Origin: Rhizobium sp. BK251
GTDB lineage: Bacteria > Pseudomonadota > Alphaproteobacteria > Rhizobiales > Rhizobiaceae
Direction of reading: 5' to 3'
Assembly: GCF_004345245.1 (NCBI RefSeq)
Contig: NZ_SLUQ01000006.1
Span: 372,001 to 436,000, forward strand
Length of the DNA stretch: 64,000 nt
Under the pieces are notes generated by a model. It did no database searches. It was not told the origin of the DNA and saw only the letters and a list, made by a program, of their open reading frames with translations. Each line of letters begins with the position of its first letter. Within the stretch, counting starts at the first letter, position 1. Below, piece after piece: positions 7,907 through 15,676 of this stretch. The translations under genes and the position numbers were made by a program.

Positions 7907-8878
7907 TCAGACGCCCTCGTAGACCAGCCGCGTGAAGAACGCGGGATCGATGACGAACTGGCCCCATTTCGCGTCGAAGGCCGCTGTCGGCTTGGCTGCG
8001 ACCGTCTCGTCCCGTGATTTGCCTTGTTGCTTGAGCTTTGCGACGTTGTCGCGGATCGTCACGAGCATGTCGCGGAACTCCTGGAGTTCAGCCCTGTTGC
8101 TCACCGGCTTTCCATGGCCGGAAATGATGATCGTCTGGTCAGTCGTCGCGGCGAGATTGGCCTCGGACGCTGCGATCGTTCCGTCGATGCTGCCACCTGT
8201 CGAATAGTCGATGAATGGATAAATGCCGTTCCAGTAAGTATCGGCGAGATGGATGACGTCGGCCTCCGCAAACCTGACGGAAATGTCGCTGTCGGTGTGC
8301 GCGGGCCCGTAATATTTGAGATCGATCGACGCGCCGTTGAGCTTCAGGTGGTGCTCGTCGGCGAAGACTTCGGTCGGAAGCGCACCCGCAGACGAGGGAA
8401 GGAAATTGTAATCCCAGTCCTCGACACGCTGCACCTCGGAAAGATGCTTGCGGGTATTCTCCTGGGCGATGATCTTCGCGCCGGCCGAATGCAGCCATTC
8501 ATTGCCGTCGGCATGGTCGAAATGCCAGTGGGTGTTTACAAGATGCGTGATGGGATCGCCGCCGAGAGCGGCAAGCGCCTCCGTGATCTGCGGGCGGGAA
8601 ACGCCGATACCGGCGTCAATGAGCACTTTTCCGTCGGGGCCGGTAAGGACGACGATGTTGCCGCCCGAGCCTTCAAGCACGCTGATATTGTTGCGCAGCT
8701 TGTGCGTTACAATCGGTGAAACGGCGGCGCTGTCCTTGATGAGGCTGACAAGTCCTCGGGCTTCCGCGAATGCCTGGCGCGGCGTCGGCCAGAGGCCAGT
8801 GGCGGCGAAGGTTGCGCCGCCGATACAGCAGAGGCAAAAGCCACGTCGCGACAGGGTAGCTTCCTTCAAATGTGCCAT
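7907..8878 (-). CDS. Metallo-beta-lactamase-fold hydrolase with Tat-like signal
   Basis: A 323-residue MBL-fold enzyme. The N-terminus has SRRGFCLCC (10-18) before a hydrophobic stretch, which fits a twin-arginine export signal, with a probable signal-peptidase site near residue 40. The zinc motif THWHFDHADG is at 116-125, with later ligands in GPAHTDSD and SGHGKP. Such proteins hydrolyse esters, thioesters or lactones; no subtype can be named. It is the first gene of a pair with the Asp-type hydrolase and is divergent from a LysR gene, which suggests inducible detoxification or use of a small electrophile or lactone. Confidence 0.88.
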   Translation of the reverse strand: MAHLKEATLSRRGFCLCCIGGATFAATGLWPTPRQAFAEARGLVSLIKDSAAVSPIVTHKLRNNISVLEGSGGNIVVLTGPDGKVLIDAGIGVSRPQITEALAALGGDPITHLVNTHWHFDHADGNEWLHSAGAKIIAQENTRKHLSEVQRVEDWDYNFLPSSAGALPTEVFADEHHLKLNGASIDLKYYGPAHTDSDISVRFAEADVIHLADTYWNGIYPFIDYSTGGSIDGTIAASEANLAATTDQTIIISGHGKPVSNRAELQEFRDMLVTIRDNVAKLKQQGKSRDETVAAKPTAAFDAKWGQFVIDPAFFTRLVYEGV

Positions 8879-9194
8879 GACTGCTTCGCCTCCTGCTGCG
8901 CTGGATTGCTAAGGTGAGTTTTTCCAAGGGTTGCTCGGGGCGAACTCCTTGGCGGTATCGGTCGACGGGCGGAATATGGATATGACATCTCGGCGGCCAG
9001 GATTCGGCTGCTGGCGGGCTTACTCAGTCTGCGTCTCGGATAAATGTCTCACGCAAGGCGTGATATCGGGCACTGTGGCCGGTGCCGGTTTCGGTCGCGA
9101 GTTTCGTGTGCAGGTATTTATAGGCGATTGTCGCCCATCGCGACAGCCCTTATGTTTGAAAGGTGGGTTTCCGAAAACCGGAAGGGCGACCCGG
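8879..9194. other. 316-base divergent promoter region
   Basis: The region between the MBL-fold gene (minus) and the LysR gene (plus). Its only clear structure is the inverted repeat at 9129-9145. The reading frame of the LysR gene is open through most of it, but the translation there is low-complexity and unlike the family, so I treat it as non-coding. Confidence 0.55.
9129..9145. promoter_or_regulatory. Candidate LysR operator
   Basis: TGTCGC (9129-9134) and GCGACA (9140-9145) are perfect inverted half-sites separated by five bases, giving the dyad layout used by LysR-type regulators. It lies 50 bases before the LysR start, in the region shared with the divergent hydrolase operon. Confidence 0.4.
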
Positions 9195-10088
9195 GTGGAT
9201 CGTTTTGAGTTGATGTCGATAGTCGTTGCGATCGCCGAGGCGGGGAGCCTGTCGGCCGCATCCCGCAAACTCGGAAAGCCCATCGCCACGGTCAGCCGCA
9301 AGCTCGCCGAGCTGGAGGCACGACTGAATACCCAGCTTTTCCGGCGGACCTCGCGACAAATGGCGCTGACGGAGACGGGACGGTCGTACATCGAGGCCTG
9401 CAAACGCATCATCGACGATGTGGCCGACGCGGAACGGGAAGTGTCAGGCGAATACAGAATGCCGACCGGCGACCTGACGGTGACTGCGCCATGGGGGCTC
9501 GGACACATGCATCTATTGCCTGTCGCCTGCGAATTTCTGGAAGCCTACCCCGATATCACGCTGCGGCTGCTGCTCAGCGACCGCGTGATGAACCCGCTGG
9601 AGGATCGCATCGATGTCTCCATCCGCATCGGCAATCTCGCCGACAGCAGCATGATCGCGACGCGCATCGGCTCGGTGCGTTTCGTACTGTGCGCAAGCCC
9701 CGCATATATCGCTGTGCACGGCTGCCCCGCCTCACCCGGCGACCTGGAGAACCATGACTGCATAACCATTGACGAGATGGCCACTCCGCGCTCCTGGAGA
9801 TTTGCCGTGCAGGGCAGCGACATCATGGCGCCCATACGATCCAGGCTCACGGTGAATACCTCGGAAGCTGCGGTCGAGGCCGCGCTGGCCGGTGCCGGCA
9901 TCTGCCGCGTCATGTCCTACAAGATGGAAGCAGCAAGAAGAAAAGGCGACCTTGTCATCATGCTGGAGGAGTTCGAGCAGGAGCCATGGCCGGTACATAT
10001 CATGTACACCGAACGCAAACCGGTGCCGCTCAAGCTGCGCGCCTTCCTCGACTGGATAACGCCGCGCCTCAAGACTCGGTTGAGCTAG
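9195..10088 (+). CDS. LysR-family transcriptional regulator
   Basis: A 297-residue LysR regulator. The winged HTH covers about residues 1-60 (AASRKLGKPIATVSRKLAEL) and the effector domain covers 90-297. The GTG at 9195 gives V-D-R-F-E-L-M and the canonical length; an earlier in-frame start at 8931 would add 88 residues of unlikely sequence. The ligand domain ends with the usual Y-x-x-R-K-P-V-P-L-K-L-R-A-F-x-D pattern of the group close to DsdC/PcaQ-like regulators. It is divergent from the MBL-fold/hydrolase pair, which it probably controls. Confidence 0.9.
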   Translation: MDRFELMSIVVAIAEAGSLSAASRKLGKPIATVSRKLAELEARLNTQLFRRTSRQMALTETGRSYIEACKRIIDDVADAEREVSGEYRMPTGDLTVTAPWGLGHMHLLPVACEFLEAYPDITLRLLLSDRVMNPLEDRIDVSIRIGNLADSSMIATRIGSVRFVLCASPAYIAVHGCPASPGDLENHDCITIDEMATPRSWRFAVQGSDIMAPIRSRLTVNTSEAAVEAALAGAGICRVMSYKMEAARRKGDLVIMLEEFEQEPWPVHIMYTERKPVPLKLRAFLDWITPRLKTRLS

Positions 10089-10248
10089 CAGTCGAGAGCG
10101 TCGGTTGCGTGTGGGGAGAGCGGGATTGATGACTTCGCGCGGCACTTTTCGACCAAAAACGGAGGTGCACGCCGGGCAGACCTGCTTTTTAGCCCAGCGC
10201 TGCCACTTGCGAACTCGCGCGTGAGGCACGAAAATGTTACAGACCATT

Positions 10249-10263
10249 GATCGCGAAGCGATC
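10249..10263. other. Short dyad in the cold-shock gene leader
   Basis: GATCGC (10249-10254) and GCGATC (10258-10263) flank a 3-base spacer 54 bases ahead of the cold-shock start. It may be part of the structured 5' leader usual for cold-shock mRNAs, or an operator. Confidence 0.3.
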
Positions 10264-10316
10264 GAGCTATAGGTTCGCAGTGCGGCAAGCAGCCGCGGAA
10301 ACGACGAGGAGTTGTC

Positions 10317-10520
10317 ATGCCCATCGGCACCGTTAAATTTTTCAATGAAGACAAAGGGTTTGGCTTCATTACGCCCGAGAATGGGGGAGCTGATGTGTTC
10401 GTGCATGTGTCTGCTTTGCAGCAGGCCAGTTCGCTGAGAGACGGACAGAAGGTGAGCTACGAGTTGGGCCAGGATCGCAAGACCGGAAAATCGAAGGCCG
10501 AAAACGTCACCGTGCTTTGA
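10317..10520 (+). CDS. cspA: Cold-shock protein, CspA family
   Basis: A 67-residue single cold-shock domain that binds single-stranded RNA or DNA and acts as an RNA chaperone. RNP1 is KGFGFI (residues 14-19) and RNP2 is VFVHVS (27-32). The start ATG at 10317 follows GAGGAG by five bases. The upstream 228 bases contain no gene, leaving room for a long leader. The gene stands alone; no cold-specific regulation can be shown from sequence. A hairpin lies 72 bases after the stop. Confidence 0.96.
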   Translation: MPIGTVKFFNEDKGFGFITPENGGADVFVHVSALQQASSLRDGQKVSYELGQDRKTGKSKAENVTVL

Positions 10521-10591
10521 TCACGTCAGTTGCTTTGGCCAGGAAACGCTCCGCCAGAGCAGCTTGCCACTGGTTTTCGGATTTTCGGACG

Positions 10592-10610
10592 GCGCAGTTG
10601 ACTACTGCGC
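10592..10610. terminator. Hairpin downstream of the cold-shock gene
   Basis: GCGCAGT (10592-10598) and ACTGCGC (10604-10610) are perfect arms around a 5-base loop, 72 bases after the cspA stop. No T-run follows, so the terminator call is tentative. Confidence 0.4.
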
Positions 10611-10736
10611 TCTGAGAGGATCCGAACCAGACCCCTTCAAATCGACTTAGGGCTCGAAGGCGCAGGTCGTTGCAGCGGAACTATGCTTTCCGCCGGCGGG
10701 GTAGTTGCAAATCTCCGATTTGATGTGTTCATGATC

Positions 10737-10809
10737 GCGACGCTGCATGCCTGCTTCGCTATCGGCTGGGTGTAGACTCTTGCCGATTTCTGGCAGAATG
10801 CAGCGTCGC
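10737..10809. repeat. 12-bp inverted repeats bounding a 73-base segment
   Basis: GCGACGCTGCAT (10737-10748) and its exact complement ATGCAGCGTCGC (10798-10809) enclose 49 bases. The layout fits a small palindromic intergenic element of the kind scattered through rhizobial genomes, or a long RNA stem. With a single copy in the window the element cannot be named. Confidence 0.4.
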
Positions 10810-11174
10810 ATCGATCTCGCCAGAAGGTGTCCCGGACGGAAGATCCTTCCTTCCCGAGCTATATCCATTCGATCGAGAACCGCCCTCGGTCACCGTCTCT
10901 CATCATGCTCTTGAGGGTTCGAACCGCCGATCCCGCTTACGAGATCAACAGGACCTCTTGCTCTGCGGCTTGCGGGGGTAATCGATCCACCGCCTGGGCA
11001 GGAGCTGCGGTCTTGGTCGTGTCGCCTCAGCGGTGTCGTGCGAATAGACGCAGTGGGCCGACGCAAGTTCTGCGAGCCACCGACGTAGCCGCTCCCATGA
11101 AAAGCTGTATCTCATCCTCTCCCCCCATGGAGTATCATTGTCTGCGAATTTTCACGCGATCCGCTCTCGATGAC

Positions 11175-11459
11175 CTACGGCCTATTGTCGATCGCAGCGC
11201 GCCATTCAAAAATCTCCGTGGACCCATAGATGCCATGAACGACAAATGGGTCGTCTAAACTAAACTCGCGCATTTCCGCGAGATCCGTGACCTCCGCGAT
11301 TACGACACCGCCCACCTGATCGCCCTCTTCGTTAAAAATCGGTCCCGATTGCAGGACCTTGACCTTTCCCAAGCGGAGATACGCCTTGTGATCCTCAAGA
11401 TACCGGGCGCGAGCCTCAGCGCTTCCCGGCGCCGAGAGTGACCTACGGATCGCAAGCAT
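11175..11459 (-). CDS. YciI-family protein (second copy)
   Basis: A 94-residue YCII-fold protein with the motif block DHKAYL (23-28), SGPIF and DDPF. The first gene upstream in the same orientation is maleylacetate reductase, 152 bases away. It is paralogous to the YciI gene at 16687-16971 in the same run, sharing HKAYL, SGP and DPF. YCII-fold TftG of the 2,4,5-T pathway removes chloride from 5-chlorohydroxyquinol beside a hydroxyquinol dioxygenase, so a role on hydroxyquinol or hydroxybenzoquinone is attractive, though unproven. GGGAG lies eight bases before the ATG. It may share the operon transcript or have its own promoter in the 152-base gap. Confidence 0.82.
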   Translation of the reverse strand: MLAIRRSLSAPGSAEARARYLEDHKAYLRLGKVKVLQSGPIFNEEGDQVGGVVIAEVTDLAEMREFSLDDPFVVHGIYGSTEIFEWRAAIDNRP

Positions 11460-11611
11460 TCAATCTACTCCCAATTTCCTGCCTTGCCGCTGTAGTTCGA
11501 AATCACCGGCGCGGCCCTCGCCCCCCCGCGCTGGCATAGGCGCCGTGGTTTCCCACGCCTATTGCGGTGAGCACAATCACGCATCCGACCTGCATCGTCG
11601 TCCCTCGAAGT

Positions 11612-12676
11612 TCAGGCGGAGGCTGGTCGCTCGCCGCGATAGGCACGCGCAAGCAGGCCTGTCAGGGCATCCTTCTCCAGTGGCCGCGGGTTCCAATACG
11701 GGTTTGCCATCGCCTGCTCGATGGCAGCGCCGACACCCACTTCGGGCATGCCGAGGGATTGCAGCGACATGGATGCGCCGAGGCCCGAGGCAAGATCGTA
11801 GAGGCCGACGGCGGCATCATCCGAGCCGAGCGCCCTCGAAATGCGCTTCATCGCTTCAGGAGCGGCGTCCCGGTTATAGGCGACGGCATGCGGCAGGAGG
11901 GCGGTATGCATTGGCGCGTGCGGCAGGTTGAACATGCCGCCAAGCGTGTGGCACAGCTTGTGATGCAGCGCCATGCCGACAGAACCAAGGCAAACCCCGC
12001 AGAGCCAGGCGCCATACAATGCCGCAGCGCGGGCATTTTTGTTCTGAGCGTCATCTCGAATAAGCGTCAACGCGCGGGCAAGCGACGTGATGCCCTCCTC
12101 CGCGACCAGCGAGATGATCGGATTGGCATCGCGCGAGTAAAGCGCCTCGACGGCATGGGCGATCGCGTTGATACCGCTCGTCACCGAGAGGGAAACCGGA
12201 AGCGTCATGGTAAGATCGACGTCATAGATGATGACTTCGGGAAGGATGCGCGGATCGGATTTCGTGACCTTTCGGCCATTCTCCGTCTCTCCGAGGATCG
12301 GTGTCGCCTCCGATCCCGCATAGGTCGTCGGCACCACGATCTGCGGCAGGTCGGTGCGGAAGGCGATCGCCTTGCCGAGACCGGTCGTCGACCCGCCACC
12401 GATAGAGACGACGGCATCGGCCCGCAGCCGTTCGACGATCTGGAGTGCTTCGACGGTCACCTCTGTAGGGGTGTGCATTGTCGCCTTCGGATAGATACCG
12501 GCGAGGCGTGCCCCCAGGTGGCGGGCAATGATCTCCGCCTGGTCGGCCTGCTCCGGCGTCGATAGCACCAGCACCCGCTCAGCCGAGAGGCGCTCTGCTT
12601 CTTCCTCGAGCTTTGCGACAGCGCCGTGGCCGAAGATAACCCGGCCGGGATTGGCGTTGTAGACGAAGCTTTCCAT
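11612..12676 (-). CDS. Maleylacetate reductase
   Basis: A 354-residue member of the iron-type alcohol dehydrogenase superfamily. The signature GGGSTTGLGKAIAF near 93-106 and the PTTYAGSE segment near 115-122 are typical of maleylacetate reductases, which reduce maleylacetate to 3-oxoadipate with NAD(P)H. The start is five bases after the dioxygenase stop, so ring cleavage and reduction are coupled in one transcript. Further conversion of 3-oxoadipate to succinyl-CoA and acetyl-CoA would need genes elsewhere. Confidence 0.92.
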   Translation of the reverse strand: MESFVYNANPGRVIFGHGAVAKLEEEAERLSAERVLVLSTPEQADQAEIIARHLGARLAGIYPKATMHTPTEVTVEALQIVERLRADAVVSIGGGSTTGLGKAIAFRTDLPQIVVPTTYAGSEATPILGETENGRKVTKSDPRILPEVIIYDVDLTMTLPVSLSVTSGINAIAHAVEALYSRDANPIISLVAEEGITSLARALTLIRDDAQNKNARAAALYGAWLCGVCLGSVGMALHHKLCHTLGGMFNLPHAPMHTALLPHAVAYNRDAAPEAMKRISRALGSDDAAVGLYDLASGLGASMSLQSLGMPEVGVGAAIEQAMANPYWNPRPLEKDALTGLLARAYRGERPASA

Positions 12677-12681
12677 GGTGA

Positions 12682-13602
12682 TTATCCCTTCATCCGCTGC
12701 TGGGGTGTCGCGAGGACGAAGTCACAGGTAACAGCATCAAAGGGGTTCGGAAATCCGAGATCCGCCGCCTTTCGCGGGTCGTCGATCTTCGTGAAGTCCG
12801 CTATCAGATCCTCCTTCACGCCGAACACCGCATCCGAATGCAGGTAAGGGCAGTCGGGCGTGAAGATATGGGTCGTAATCGGCTCGTAGCCCTCGGCCCC
12901 GACGATGAAGTGAATGTGTGCCGGCCTGTAAGGGTGACGCCCCATCTGCCGCAGCAGCTTGCCGACCGGCCCGTCGTCGGGGATGGGATAGAATTTCGGC
13001 CTTACCGACTTGAACCAGTAGCGGCCGTCGCCGTCAGTGGTGAAGATCCCGCGCAGGTTCATGTCCGGCTGGATGCCTTTCTGCTGCACGTCGTAGAAGC
13101 CTTCATCGTTGGCCTGCCAGACATCGAGCATTGCCCCCGCGATCGGCCGTCCTTCCGTATCCGTCACCCGGCCGGTCACCAGCAGCGGCTCGCCCTTGCC
13201 GTCGAGGCATATATTCGCCCCGCTTTCATATCGCGGTGCATCCGAGACGTGGAAGGGACCGAGAACGGTGGTCTCGGTAGCTCCGGACGGCTTGCGGTTG
13301 TTGATCGCGTCGACCAGCATCGAGGCGCCGAGAATGTCGGACAGGAGGATAAACTCCTGCCGCCAGTCGTTGCACATGTGGCCCGTCTCGGTGAGGAACT
13401 GGATCGCCGTTTCCCATTCCTGCTGGGTCGGCTCAACTTCCTTCACCAGCGCATGCAGATGGCGAACGACGGCGGTCATGACCTCCTGCAGGCGAGGACT
13501 CATATCGCCGGCCATGCGGGCCAGCACCACCTCTTCCGATTTTCCCTCGGAGAAATAGCCGCTGGCGGCATCATGTGCGGCATGGTGATCAGTCATTGGC
13601 AT
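12682..13602 (-). CDS. Intradiol ring-cleavage dioxygenase, hydroxyquinol 1,2-dioxygenase type
   Basis: A 306-residue non-heme Fe(III) dioxygenase. An N-terminal helical dimerisation domain (about 25-110) precedes the catalytic beta-sandwich. All four iron ligands are present: Tyr170 (GFYDVQ), Tyr205 (FYPIP), His229 and His231 (RPAHIHF). The spacing from Tyr205 to the His pair (24 and 26) matches hydroxyquinol dioxygenase, and the maleylacetate reductase immediately downstream fits hydroxyquinol as substrate, giving 3-hydroxy-cis,cis-muconate (maleylacetate). Catechol as substrate is less likely. The frame is open to 13935, but ATG 13602 follows AGGAGA closely and gives the family length. Confidence 0.92.
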   Translation of the reverse strand: MPMTDHHAAHDAASGYFSEGKSEEVVLARMAGDMSPRLQEVMTAVVRHLHALVKEVEPTQQEWETAIQFLTETGHMCNDWRQEFILLSDILGASMLVDAINNRKPSGATETTVLGPFHVSDAPRYESGANICLDGKGEPLLVTGRVTDTEGRPIAGAMLDVWQANDEGFYDVQQKGIQPDMNLRGIFTTDGDGRYWFKSVRPKFYPIPDDGPVGKLLRQMGRHPYRPAHIHFIVGAEGYEPITTHIFTPDCPYLHSDAVFGVKEDLIADFTKIDDPRKAADLGFPNPFDAVTCDFVLATPQQRMKG

Positions 13603-13619
13603 GTTCTCCTGCAAGTGCT

Positions 13620-14690
13620 TCAAGGTATCACCCGATCCGCCCGGAGGCGGTCGAAGGCGTCGGTGAAGGACTCGATCGTATCCTGATAATCGAGAAAGCC
13701 GAGCTTTCGGCTCCGTCCCATGTCGTTGAACGTCTCGACTTCGCGACCAAGATCGGCGTCCGTATGCCAGAACGAGGCCACACGGGAGAGCGAATTGGGC
13801 TGGAGCCCACGCGCCTTGACGAGACGGTCCCAGACGGGTTCGGCATCTGCCATTTTCGCTTCGAGCGAATCCGGGCCGCCGGGATATTCTGCGGCCTCGA
13901 TTCCGAAATAGTTGGCGAGCCGCGGCCAGAGCCATCTCCAGCGGAAGATTTCTCCATTGACGACGTTATAGGCTTGATCCGCCGCGGCAGGGGTCGTCGC
14001 TGCCCAGGCAAGGTGCCGGGCGAGCAGCCGCGCATCGGTGACGTCCGTGGCAGCCTGCCATTGCTGCGGCGAGCCGGGAAAGACGAACGGCATGCCGGTT
14101 TCCTTGCAGATCGATGCGTAGACTGCGAGCGTTGCCGCCATGTTCATGGCATTGCCGACCGCATAGCCGATCAGCGTGTGCGGCCGATGGACCGACCAGG
14201 TGAACTGCTCGCGCTTTGCCGCGGCAAAGACCTCGTCCTCCTGCACGTAGTAGAAATTCTCGTTCGGCAACCGCGGCTGCTCTTCCCGGAAAGGTGTCTC
14301 CGGAGCGGTCTTGGCATAGGCTTCGAACGGGCCGAGATAGTGCTTGGTGCCGGTCACGAGCGCGGCGTGCCGAATGCCGCGTCCGGCCAGCGCGTCGAGC
14401 ACGTTGCGGACGATCGCACCGTTGACCCTGCAATTCTCCGCCTCGGTCGCCTGACGCGACCAGGCCGTGATGAACACGTGGCTTGGCCTGACGCCGGCGA
14501 GAGCGCCACGGACGGAATCCGGATCGGCGAGATCGCATCTTAGCGTATCGACACCGTCGATCGGACTGACGGATCGGGAAAGTCCCGAAACGCTCCAGCC
14601 ACCTTTGGCCAGCAGATGTTGCGCGAGGTTGCTTCCGGTAATTCCGGTGGCGCCGACGATCAGGGCATGCTTGCTCATGTGCTCAACCAT
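13620..14690 (-). CDS. PRISE-like NAD(P)-dependent reductase (extended SDR)
   Basis: A 356-residue extended SDR. The nucleotide-binding GATGITGSNLA motif lies near 13-23, and NFYYVQED near 145-152 is the hallmark of the progesterone-5-beta-reductase/iridoid-synthase (PRISE) group, in which the Tyr acts without the classical YxxxK. The family reduces activated C=C bonds of enones. In this operon it could reduce or tautomerise an unsaturated cyclic ketone. The ATG at 14690 overlaps the upstream stop by eight bases; ATG 14678 (MSKHAL) is an alternative. The dioxygenase start lies 17 bases after its stop. Confidence 0.88.
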   Translation of the reverse strand: MVEHMSKHALIVGATGITGSNLAQHLLAKGGWSVSGLSRSVSPIDGVDTLRCDLADPDSVRGALAGVRPSHVFITAWSRQATEAENCRVNGAIVRNVLDALAGRGIRHAALVTGTKHYLGPFEAYAKTAPETPFREEQPRLPNENFYYVQEDEVFAAAKREQFTWSVHRPHTLIGYAVGNAMNMAATLAVYASICKETGMPFVFPGSPQQWQAATDVTDARLLARHLAWAATTPAAADQAYNVVNGEIFRWRWLWPRLANYFGIEAAEYPGGPDSLEAKMADAEPVWDRLVKARGLQPNSLSRVASFWHTDADLGREVETFNDMGRSRKLGFLDYQDTIESFTDAFDRLRADRVIP

Positions 14691-15666
14691 TCAAAAGGGT
14701 AATCTTGATGCTCTTCGTCGGATCCTGTCCGAAGGCGAAGGCCTGGACCGCGTCGGCCAAGGCAAAATCATGCGTCTGGATCGGCGAAAGGTCGAGACCG
14801 GTTTTTTCGAGGAAGCGAATGGCCGCTGGCCACACACCCGGCGACCCTATGCATCCGCGCACTGTCAGGTTCTTCATCTGGATCTGCCCCAGTACGACGG
14901 GAACCTTGCGGCCGATATTGATACCGACCATGGACATGCGCCCGTCCTCCCGGGCGTAGTCGAAGGCTGCGGCAAGAGATGCGTCGTGGCCGGATGCCTC
15001 GATGACGAGGTCGGCGCCCTTGCCTTCAGTCAGATCCCGGATCCGCTCTGCCGCTCCTCCGTCGGAAGGGTCGATGGCGATATCGGCGCCAAGCCGTATC
15101 GCGACGTCACGGCGCGATGCCAGGGGATCGACGACAATCACCCGCGCGCCCATGCCGATCGCTGCAGCCGCTGACACCAGTCCGATCGTTCCGCCGCCCG
15201 ACACGACGACGGTCTCGCTCGCATTCGTGCCGCCGGAGCGAAGGACCGCGTAGAACCCGCATGTAAACGGCTCGATCAGCGCTGCCTTCTTGTCGTCGAC
15301 GGCGTCGGGAAGCTTGTGCAACCACTCCGGATTGACCGCGAAATACTCCCGATCGGCACCACTCAGCGAGAAGCCGAAGTGGTGGAGCCGTTCAGGCGTT
15401 CGCACGACACATTCGCCGACGACCCGGTCGCCCTTGGCGAAGCCGGTGACGTTCCGCCCGACCTCGACAATCTCGCCGCTCCATTCATGGCCCGGCGTAA
15501 CCGGATAGGAGATTGGGATGATATACCGGCCGGCAAGGAGCTCATAGTCCGAATGGCAGATGCCGACCGCCCGCGTCCGAACGAGCACCTCGTTCGGCGA
15601 AATTTCGGGCATGGCCGCGTCGATCACGACAGGTTTTTCCGGAGCTTCGAAAACAAGAGCCTTCAT
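14683..15666 (-). CDS. Zinc-type medium-chain alcohol dehydrogenase
   Basis: A 327-residue medium-chain dehydrogenase. The catalytic-zinc ligands are in VGICHSD (about residues 34-40) and GHEW (about 59-62), and the Rossmann loop is SGGGTIG (about 155-161). The four-Cys structural-zinc lobe is missing: the region reads GECVVRTPERLHHFGFS. Two ATGs are adjacent; the second (15666) is five bases after AGGAGG and starts MKALVFEAP, the usual start of the family. It probably oxidises a secondary alcohol of a polyol or cyclitol. It overlaps the next gene by eight bases. Confidence 0.9.
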   Translation of the reverse strand: MKALVFEAPEKPVVIDAAMPEISPNEVLVRTRAVGICHSDYELLAGRYIIPISYPVTPGHEWSGEIVEVGRNVTGFAKGDRVVGECVVRTPERLHHFGFSLSGADREYFAVNPEWLHKLPDAVDDKKAALIEPFTCGFYAVLRSGGTNASETVVVSGGGTIGLVSAAAAIGMGARVIVVDPLASRRDVAIRLGADIAIDPSDGGAAERIRDLTEGKGADLVIEASGHDASLAAAFDYAREDGRMSMVGINIGRKVPVVLGQIQMKNLTVRGCIGSPGVWPAAIRFLEKTGLDLSPIQTHDFALADAVQAFAFGQDPTKSIKITLLNG

Positions 15667-15676
15667 CATGTCCTCC

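Larger units (their letters stand above)
10521..11174. other. 654-base region without a convincing gene
   Basis: It holds a hairpin (10592-10610) that may end the cold-shock transcript, and a pair of 12-base inverted repeats (10737-10748 and 10798-10809). Beyond these I find only weak open frames. A 56-codon frame on the minus strand (11115 to 10945, beginning MRYSFSWERLRRWLAEL) is the least implausible, but its SD lies directly against the ATG and I recognise no family. It could be a decayed gene. Confidence 0.4.

Noticed and set aside
8931..9194. N-terminal extension of the LysR gene
   Set aside because: The 88 extra residues do not resemble any LysR N-terminus, and the GTG at 9195 gives the standard length.
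10911..10930. GGTTCGAACC resembling a tRNA T-loop
   Set aside because: No matching acceptor, D or anticodon arms and no CCA end could be built on either strand; the motif is simply a 10-base palindrome.
10827..11258. 143-codon frame in the gene-poor region
   Set aside because: It overlaps the YciI gene on the other strand, has no SD and has a composition unlike a folded protein.
13603..13935. Longer start for the hydroxyquinol dioxygenase
   Set aside because: The open frame runs 111 codons further into the PRISE-like gene, whose own frame is well supported; ATG 13602 has a proper SD.
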